A stretch of DNA of 64,000 nucleotides from Isoptericola sediminis (GTDB lineage Bacteria > Actinomycetota > Actinomycetes > Actinomycetales > Cellulomonadaceae), in contig NZ_JABFAJ010000006.1 of NCBI RefSeq assembly GCF_013085345.1, positions 45,759 to 109,758 on the forward strand, written 5' to 3'. The notes below the pieces were generated by a model, which worked only from the letters and a program-made list of their open reading frames with translations, was not told the DNA's origin and ran no database searches. Each line of letters opens with the position of its first letter. The stretch's first letter is position 1. The translations under genes and the position numbers were made by a program. Positions 58,616 to 64,000 of this stretch are shown in pieces.

Positions 58616-60276
58616 GCACCGCCGTCGCCCCGCCCGCCGTCCGGACCGCCGAGCCCGCCCGTGGGGCCACCCTGACCGGCACCGGCGCGCTCGTGCGCTT
58701 CATGCTGCGCCAGGACCGGGTGCGCCTGACCGTGTGGACGGCCTCGGTCGTGTTCTTCTACACCTACTTCACGTTCGCCCTGAACCTGTTCTTCGACGAC
58801 CCCGCCGCGATGCAGGGGCGGGCCGCCCTGATGGAGACGCCCGCCGGCATCGTCATGGGCGGCCCCGGGTACGGCCTGGACGACTACTCGACCGGGGTCG
58901 CCATGTCGAACGAGGGCATCACGTGGATGGTGCTCGCGCTCGCGATCCTGTCGATCCTGCACATGGTGCGCCACACCCGCGCCGAGGAGGAGTCGAACCG
59001 CTCGGAGCTGGTGCGGGCCGCCGTCGTCGGCCGGCACGCCCCGGCCGTGGCCGCGATCATCACCCTCGTGCTCGTGCAGGCGGTCATCGCCGTGCTGTCG
59101 GCACTGGCCATGGTGGCCGTGGGCGACCTCGCCGTGGCGGACTCGTTCGCCATGACGATCGGTTCCGGGCTCAGCGCGCTCGTGTTCGGCGCCGTCGCGC
59201 TCGTCGTGTGCCAGGTGGTCGGTCACGCCCGCACCGCGACCGGGGTGAGCCTGGCCGTCTTCGCCGTCGCGTTCGTCGTCCGGGCTGTCGGGGACATCCG
59301 CGAGCTCGGCGGGTCCACCCTGTCCTGGTTCTCGCCGATCGCCTGGGCCCAGCAGATGCGTGCCTTCGTCGACCTGCGCTGGTGGCCCGTCGCGCTGAGC
59401 GTCGTCGCGATCGTCGCCCTCCTCGTGCTGGCGGCGGTGCTCGCCTCCCGCCGGGACTTCGGCGGGAGCCTCGTCGAGACCCGTGCCGGCCGGCCCGACG
59501 CCGCCGTCACGCTGCGCGGACCGCTGGCGATGGCCTGGCTGCAGCAGCGCTGGGCCCTGCTGTGGAGCTGCCTCGGGCTCGGGCTGATGTGGTTCGCCTC
59601 CGGCACCATGCTGCCGGGCATCGGCGACATGATCGGCGACATGGTCGTGGACAACCCGGTGCTGGCCCAGCTGTTCGGCGACGACCCGTCCCAGCTCGCC
59701 GTCGGGTTCATCAGCGTGCTCGTGCTGTACGCCGCCGTCTGCTGCGCCGCCTACGCCGTCGTCATGGCCCAGCGTCCCAAGGTCGAGGAGTCCTCGGGCC
59801 GTGCCGAGGTCGTCTTCTCCCACCCCGTGTCCCGGCACCGCTGGCTCGGGGCGCAGCTCGCCGTCGCCGGGCTCGGCACGGCGGTGCTGCTCGCCGTCAG
59901 CGTCTACGGGCTCTGGGCCGGTGCCGCGATCGCCGGGTGGGAGGACCAGGGGTTCGGCGACTACAGCGTGGTCGTGTGGACCCACCTGCCGGCGCTCGCG
60001 GTGTTCCTCGGGCTCGTCGCCGCGCTGTACGGCTGGGCACCGCGGCTGACGGGGCTCGGCTGGGCGCTGGTGGCCTACACGTTCGTCGTCGGGATGTTCG
60101 GCCAGGTCCTCGACCTGCCGGACTGGGTCTACCGGGTCTCGCCGTTCGACGGGGTGCCGGAGGTGTTCTCCGAGGAGTCGTACGCCGGCGACCTCGCGCT
60201 GCTGTGGGGTGTCGCCGTGGTGCTCACGGTGCTCGGGTTCGTGGGCTTCCGGCGCCGCGACCTGGTCACCGGCTGA
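58612..60276 (+). CDS. ABC-2-type permease (exporter)
   Basis: A 554-residue permease with about twelve helices in two halves of six: [20 protein letters not shown] starts the first and [19 protein letters not shown] the second, and each half has its large loop and an RRDFGGSLV or RRRDLVTG basic end. The conserved [10 protein letters not shown] segment begins the late helices. It partners the preceding ATPase and probably exports an antibiotic-like compound that TetR senses. A long convergent terminator follows. Confidence 0.9.
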   Translation: MSTAVAPPAVRTAEPARGATLTGTGALVRFMLRQDRVRLTVWTASVVFFYTYFTFALNLFFDDPAAMQGRAALMETPAGIVMGGPGYGLDDYSTGVAMSNEGITWMVLALAILSILHMVRHTRAEEESNRSELVRAAVVGRHAPAVAAIITLVLVQAVIAVLSALAMVAVGDLAVADSFAMTIGSGLSALVFGAVALVVCQVVGHARTATGVSLAVFAVAFVVRAVGDIRELGGSTLSWFSPIAWAQQMRAFVDLRWWPVALSVVAIVALLVLAAVLASRRDFGGSLVETRAGRPDAAVTLRGPLAMAWLQQRWALLWSCLGLGLMWFASGTMLPGIGDMIGDMVVDNPVLAQLFGDDPSQLAVGFISVLVLYAAVCCAAYAVVMAQRPKVEESSGRAEVVFSHPVSRHRWLGAQLAVAGLGTAVLLAVSVYGLWAGAAIAGWEDQGFGDYSVVVWTHLPALAVFLGLVAALYGWAPRLTGLGWALVAYTFVVGMFGQVLDLPDWVYRVSPFDGVPEVFSEESYAGDLALLWGVAVVLTVLGFVGFRRRDLVTG

Positions 60277-60330
60277 CGGGCCGGGTCCGCGCGGTACAGA
60301 CCGTGCGGACCCGGCCGTCGGCCGTCAGCC
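60271..60330. terminator. Long convergent terminator with stop codons in both arms
   Basis: GGCTGACGG (60271-60279) pairs with CCGTCAGCC (60322-60330), and an inner 11-bp stem (60280-60290 with 60305-60315) and CGGT-ACAG-ACCG complete an almost continuous structure. The permease TGA and the minus-strand SDR stop (TCA) are in the outer arms. Confidence 0.85.
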
Positions 60331-61113
60331 GCCCGTCACGCGGGAGACCGCCGCGAGCACGAGCCGGCGGGGCAGCACGTTCACCAGGGCGGCGGCCAGG
60401 GCGTTCGCCCGGCCGGACACCACGGTCGCGCGGGGCCGACGGCGGTCCAGCGCTCGGAACAGCGTGTCGGCGACCTGGTCGGCCGTCTGGAAGCGGCCCA
60501 CCGCCGGCTCCTCGGACCCGACGACGTCGAAGAACTCCGTGCGCGTCGCACCCGGGCAGAGCGCGATCGCGTGGACGCCCGTCCCCCGCAGCTCGACCGA
60601 CAGCGCCTCGGTGAAGCTGAGGACGTAGGCCTTGGTCGCGCCGTAGACGGCCATCCGCGGCAGCGGCTGGAACGCCGCGGTGCTGGCCACGTTGACGACC
60701 GCGCCGGAGGCGTGGGCGAGCAGGTCGGGCAGCAGCGCGCGGGTGAGGTTGGTCAGTGCCGTCACGTTGAGGGCGACCTCGTCGTCGACGCGCTGCGGGT
60801 CCTCCTCGACGAAGGGGCCGTGCGTGCCGAACCCGGCGTTGTTGACCAGGGTGCCGACGGGACGGTCGGCGGCGCGGGCGGCCTTGACGACCTCGGTGAC
60901 ACCGTCCGGGGTGGTGAGGTCGGCGGGCACGACGTCGACCGCGACGCCGTGCTCCGCGCGCAGCCGGGCCGCGAGCTCCTCGAGGCGGTCCGTGCGGCGG
61001 GCGACCAGCACGAGGTCGGCTCCTCGGGCCGCGAGCCGCGCCGCGACGACGGCGCCGATGCCGGAGCTCGCGCCGGTCACGACGGCGGACGATCCGTGCA
61101 GGTCGAGGGTCAT
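60325..61113 (-). CDS. Short-chain dehydrogenase/reductase
   Basis: A 262-residue classical SDR: VVTGASSGIGAVVAARLAAR, LVARRTDRLEELAARLRAEH (Arg after strand 2 suggests NADP), NNAGFGTHGPFVE, NVASTAAFQPLPRMA and catalytic YGATK, then LCPGATRTEFFDV. It resembles the DltE/YqjQ-like SDRs of unknown substrate. ATG 61113 has TGGAG 8 bases upstream. It diverges from the amino acid permease gene. Confidence 0.92.
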   Translation of the reverse strand: MTLDLHGSSAVVTGASSGIGAVVAARLAARGADLVLVARRTDRLEELAARLRAEHGVAVDVVPADLTTPDGVTEVVKAARAADRPVGTLVNNAGFGTHGPFVEEDPQRVDDEVALNVTALTNLTRALLPDLLAHASGAVVNVASTAAFQPLPRMAVYGATKAYVLSFTEALSVELRGTGVHAIALCPGATRTEFFDVVGSEEPAVGRFQTADQVADTLFRALDRRRPRATVVSGRANALAAALVNVLPRRLVLAAVSRVTGG

Positions 61114-61198
61114 GGAGCGCTCCAGGGGTCGAGGGACGGACGTCGCCACTGTAGGCCGGGTTTCGGCACCGGCCCGGAGGGCGGGCTAGCGTGACCCG

Positions 61199-62638
61199 GT
61201 GACGACGACATCCGGCGACGGCCCCGACGAGGCCGTCACGGCCCCCGCAGAACCCCTCGCCCACGGCCTGCGGCCCCGGCACCTGACGATGATGGGGCTC
61301 GGCTCCGCGATCGGGGCCGGGCTGTTCCTGGGGTCTGGCGAGGCGATCTCGACGGCGGGCCCGGCGGTGCTGATCAGCTACGCCATCGCCGGGGCGATCG
61401 TCGTGGCCGTCATGCGGATGCTCGCCGAGATGGCCTCCGCCCTGCCGGCCTCCGGGTCGTTCTCCGTGTACGCCGAGGTGGCGCTCGGCCGGTGGGCCGG
61501 CTTCCTGCTCGGGTGGCTCTACTGGTTCATGCTGATCATGGTCCTCGGCGTGGAGGTCACCGGCGTCGCCGAGATCGCCACCGCCTGGTGGCCGGCCGTC
61601 CCGCAGTGGGTGGTCGCCGGCGTCGTCGTCACCGTCTTCGGCGGCATCAACCTGATCGGGGTGCGGCAGTTCGGCGAGGCCGAGTTCTGGTTCGCCCTGG
61701 TCAAGGTCGCCGCCATCGTGGCCTTCCTCGCCGTCGGACTGCTCGTCGTCGTCGGCGTGATCCCCGTGGCGGGCGGCGTGCTGGGCGACTGGGCGGCGCA
61801 CGGCGGCTTCGCGCCGGCCGGGGTGCCGGGGATCGCCGCCGGTCTGCTCGCCGTCGCCTTCGCGTTCGGCGGGATCGAGATCGTGGCGATCGCCGCGGCC
61901 GAGGCCCGCGACCCGCGCGACGCCGTCGCCCGCGCCACCCGCACGATCCTGTGGCGGATCCTGGTCTTCTACCTCGGGTCCGTCGCGATCATCGTCGCGC
62001 TGGTGCCGTGGGACGACGCCGACGCGCTCACCTCGCCGTTCGTGGCGGTCCTGGAGCTGGCCGGGTTCGACGGCGCCGCGCGGCTCATGGAGGTCGTGGT
62101 CGTCCTGGCGCTGCTGAGCGCCTTCAACGCCCAGGTGTACGGCACCTCGCGGATGCTGTTCTCCCTCGGGGAGCGGCGTGACGCGCCGGCGGTGGCGACG
62201 CGCATCTCCCGGCGGGAGGTCCCGTGGGTGGCGGTCTCGGTGTCGGTGTTCTTCGGCGTCGTCGCGGTCGTGCTGAACCGGGTGCTCCCGGAGACGTTGC
62301 TGTCCGTCCTGCTCAACGCCGTCGGCTCCGCCCTGTTCGTGGTCTGGCTGCTCATCGCCGTCTCGCAGCTGCGGCTGCGGCCACGTCTGGAGGCCGAGGC
62401 GCGCCGCACGGGGGTGCCGATGCGGCTGCGGATGTGGGCCTTCCCGTGGCTGACCTGGCTCACCCTGGCCGCGCTCGTCGCCCTGGCCGCGCTCATGCTG
62501 TCCGACGACGCGGCACGCGCCCAGCTCGTCGCCACCGCGGGACTCGTGGCCGTCATCCTCGCGGCGTACGGGCTGCTCGGGTGGCGACGTCGGGCCCGCG
62601 GCGGTGCGGAACAGTGGCAGCATGACGTCCATGGCTGA
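61199..62638 (+). CDS. APC-family amino acid permease
   Basis: A 479-residue, twelve-helix permease of the amino acid/H+ symporter branch: LRPRHLTMMGLGSAIGAGLF in helix 1, LAEMASALPASGSFSVYAEV, the helix 6 AFAFGGIEIVAIAAAEARDP and DAPAVATRISRREVPWVAV. These match proline/aromatic/GABA-type permeases; substrate not determined. GTG 61199 follows TAGCGT (61187-61192) by 6 bases, a clear leaderless signal. Its last codons overlap the MOSC gene start by 17 bases. Confidence 0.92.
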   Translation: MTTTSGDGPDEAVTAPAEPLAHGLRPRHLTMMGLGSAIGAGLFLGSGEAISTAGPAVLISYAIAGAIVVAVMRMLAEMASALPASGSFSVYAEVALGRWAGFLLGWLYWFMLIMVLGVEVTGVAEIATAWWPAVPQWVVAGVVVTVFGGINLIGVRQFGEAEFWFALVKVAAIVAFLAVGLLVVVGVIPVAGGVLGDWAAHGGFAPAGVPGIAAGLLAVAFAFGGIEIVAIAAAEARDPRDAVARATRTILWRILVFYLGSVAIIVALVPWDDADALTSPFVAVLELAGFDGAARLMEVVVVLALLSAFNAQVYGTSRMLFSLGERRDAPAVATRISRREVPWVAVSVSVFFGVVAVVLNRVLPETLLSVLLNAVGSALFVVWLLIAVSQLRLRPRLEAEARRTGVPMRLRMWAFPWLTWLTLAALVALAALMLSDDAARAQLVATAGLVAVILAAYGLLGWRRRARGGAEQWQHDVHG

Positions 62639-63296
62639 ACTCGTCGCGGTCTGTCGCGTGCACCAGCTCCTGCCGGACGCGGGGACCGTCGGCGTCACGG
62701 CGATCGACAAGCGCGCGGTCGCCGGGCGGGTGAAGGCCGGCACCCACGGCCTGTACGCCGACGTCCAGGCGGACCGGGTGCACCACGGCGGACCGGAGCA
62801 GGCCGTCTACGCCTACGCCGAGGAGGACGCCCGCTTCTGGGCCGCCGAGCTGGGCCGGGAGATCACCCCGGGTCTGTTCGGCGAGAACCTGCGCACCCGC
62901 GGCCTGGACGTGGGCGGTGCGCTGATCGGCGAGCGGTGGCGGGTCGGGTCGGCCGTGCTCGAGGTGACCCAGCCCCGCACGCCGTGCGCCACCTTCGCCC
63001 GCCGCCTGGGGTCGCCGGAGCGCTGGGTGCGACGGTTCACCGAGGCGAACCGCACCGGTGCCTACCTGCGGGTGGTGGAGACCGGTGAGCTCGGCGCCGG
63101 CGACGCCGTGGAGGTCGTGTCACGGCCGACGCACGGTGTGTCGGTCGCCGACTGGTTCGGGGCCTGGAACGCTGGCCCCGAGGGTTTCGCGGAGGCGGCC
63201 CGCCTGGCCAGCGCGCTGCGCCGGGCGGCCGACGACGGCGAGCTCCGACCGAGCGAGGACATGGACACCCGGATGACGAAGGCGATGAACCGATGA
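62622..63296 (+). CDS. MOSC domain protein (YiiM-like)
   Basis: A 224-residue protein with a MOSC core: VTAIDKRAVAGRVKAGTHGL, the family motif HHGGPEQAVYAYAEEDARFW, ITPGLFGENLRTRGLDVGGA and VTQPRTPCATFARRLG with the Cys. YiiM-type proteins bind the molybdenum cofactor and reduce N-hydroxylated compounds. ATG 62622 follows AACAGT by 6 bases; ATG 62631 is the alternative. Its stop overlaps the idi start (ATGA), so the two are coupled. Confidence 0.9.
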   Translation: MTSMAELVAVCRVHQLLPDAGTVGVTAIDKRAVAGRVKAGTHGLYADVQADRVHHGGPEQAVYAYAEEDARFWAAELGREITPGLFGENLRTRGLDVGGALIGERWRVGSAVLEVTQPRTPCATFARRLGSPERWVRRFTEANRTGAYLRVVETGELGAGDAVEVVSRPTHGVSVADWFGAWNAGPEGFAEAARLASALRRAADDGELRPSEDMDTRMTKAMNR

Positions 63297-63889
63297 GCAC
63301 CACGCACGTCCCCACCACCGCCGACCACGTCGTCCTGTGCGACGACGCCGGCGAGCGGACCGGCACGTTCCCACGGGCCGATGTCCACACCACCGACACG
63401 CCCCTGCACCTGGCGTTCTCGTGCTACCTGCTGGACGGAGCCGACAACCTGCTGATCACGCGGCGCGCCCTGGTCAAGCGCACCTGGCCGGGGGTGTGGA
63501 CCAACTCGTTCTGCGGGCACCTGCGCTGGACGGAGGCGGTGGAGGACTCGATCGTCCGGCACGCCGAGCACGAGCTGGGTGCCACCGTCACCGGCGTCGA
63601 CGTGGTGCTGCCCGAGTTCCGCTACCGCGCCGTGGACGCCTCGGGCGTGGTCGAGCACGAGATCTGCCCGGTGTACGTCGCCCGCGTCGACGGGGACCTG
63701 ACGCCGAACCCGGACGAGGTCTCCGAGCACGTGTGGGCGCCGGCGCACGAGGTCCGTGCGGCGGTCCAGGCGACGCCGTGGGCGTTCAGCCCGTGGATGG
63801 GGTGGCAGCTCGAGGCGATCGCGGCGGTGCCGGCGGACGAGCGGACCCCGGGTGCGCGCGTGCTGGCCGGGGCGCTCGGTCTCGCCTGA
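63293..63889 (+). CDS. idi: Type I isopentenyl-diphosphate delta-isomerase
   Basis: The 198-residue Nudix-fold isomerase has LHLAFSCYLLDGADNLLITR, the active Cys in WTNSFCGHLRW, the Nudix-like helix AVEDSIVRHAEHELGA, EFRYRAVDASGVVEHEICPV with the acidic residues, and FSPWMGWQLEA. It interconverts IPP and DMAPP for isoprenoid synthesis. The usual CGHPxxGE reads CGHLRWTE, a modest variant. It follows the MOSC gene by a 4-base overlap; the gap to the LexA-type promoter is 15 bases. Confidence 0.93.
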   Translation: MSTTHVPTTADHVVLCDDAGERTGTFPRADVHTTDTPLHLAFSCYLLDGADNLLITRRALVKRTWPGVWTNSFCGHLRWTEAVEDSIVRHAEHELGATVTGVDVVLPEFRYRAVDASGVVEHEICPVYVARVDGDLTPNPDEVSEHVWAPAHEVRAAVQATPWAFSPWMGWQLEAIAAVPADERTPGARVLAGALGLA

Positions 63890-63904
63890 CACGGGACCCA
63901 CCTG

Positions 63905-63948
63905 TTGCCGTCGCGGCGACGGGAGGCTAGTCTCGAACACACGTTCGA
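63905..63948 (+). promoter_or_regulatory. LexA-regulated (SOS) promoter for a gene beyond the window
   Basis: -35 candidate TTGCCG (63905-63910), a 17-base spacer and -10 TAGTCT (63928-63933) are followed at once by TCGAAC-ACAC-GTTCGA (63933-63948), a perfect actinobacterial LexA box overlapping the -10. The direction is rightward, so the controlled gene lies outside the window. Confidence 0.8.
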
Positions 63949-64000
63949 GGCGACGCTTCCCGCCCGGTGCGGCACGCCGCCGGCTCGTCGTCCCCGGACC

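Noticed and set aside
1..64000. rRNA, tRNA, transposase or integrase genes
   Set aside because: No T-loop/CCA-type tRNA signatures, rRNA conserved stretches, DDE transposase or recombinase motifs were seen on either strand.

Overview
The window is chromosomal DNA of a very high-G+C actinobacterium. Codon third positions are almost all G or C, many starts are GTG, and several family markers fit Actinobacteria: a DDN-type nitroreductase-family protein, an EspC/WXG-like protein, mycothiol-type ArsC and a TCGAAC-N4-GTTCGA LexA box. The order Micrococcales (Cellulomonas/Cellulosimicrobium-like) is my guess and is not provable from this window. Sixty-three genes are supported. No rRNA, tRNA, CRISPR array, insertion sequence or phage module was seen, and no gene-free stretch exceeds 300 bases.

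Layout. 1-9.2 kb: a GH25 lysozyme cut by the left edge, a DUF3817 membrane protein, a secreted 5'-nucleotidase, metallo-hydrolase and HAD phosphatase genes, a GH3 beta-glucosidase behind a palindromic operator, then a pentapeptide-repeat protein and a membrane alpha/beta hydrolase. 9.3-13.4 kb: a response regulator, histidine kinase and TAXI-type binding lipoprotein joined by GTGA overlaps, facing a GalE-like protein that lacks its YxxxK dyad. 13.5-20.7 kb: membrane proteins (holin-like, FUSC, VIT1, CDF, P-type ATPase), a histidine kinase whose phospho-acceptor His is Gln, and a deazaflavin-type reductase. 20.2-23.9 kb: a translationally coupled trio on the minus strand that looks like a type VII secretion substrate operon. 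24-38.5 kb: small unknown proteins, hydrolase, ribokinase, a methyltransferase/LuxR/flavoprotein cluster, SDR, a CopB-type copper ATPase behind a CsoR-like operator, an AI-2E-type permease and a MerR-TipAS regulator with a textbook MerR promoter.

38.5-48.4 kb: a D-amino-acid-oxidase-like gene overlapping an alpha/beta hydrolase, a polar amino acid ABC importer, a heme-degrading-domain protein, an amidohydrolase, a DksA/TraR-like zinc finger, a P-loop-less uridine-kinase-like protein, a VOC protein and a fumarase-superfamily lyase. 48.4-56.8 kb is an arsenic/metal island: a cysteine-type ArsR diverging from a flavoprotein, and facing them a minus-strand operon acr3, arsR-arsC fusion, arsC, pyridine nucleotide-disulfide oxidoreductase, APC permease and a Cys-tailed CDF transporter broken by a one-base frameshift in a G6 tract. 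56.9-60.3 kb: TetR, ABC ATPase and ABC permease coupled by ATGA overlaps. 60.3-64 kb: SDR, amino acid permease, MOSC protein, isopentenyl-diphosphate isomerase, and at the right edge a LexA-controlled promoter for a gene outside the window.

Two signals cut across the window. At least ten genes have a TANNNT hexamer ending 6-7 bases before the start codon, so leaderless transcription is probably common here. Several convergent gene pairs end in a shared hairpin, and in the clearest cases both stop codons lie in its stem. These are sequence readings; no database or folding software was used.
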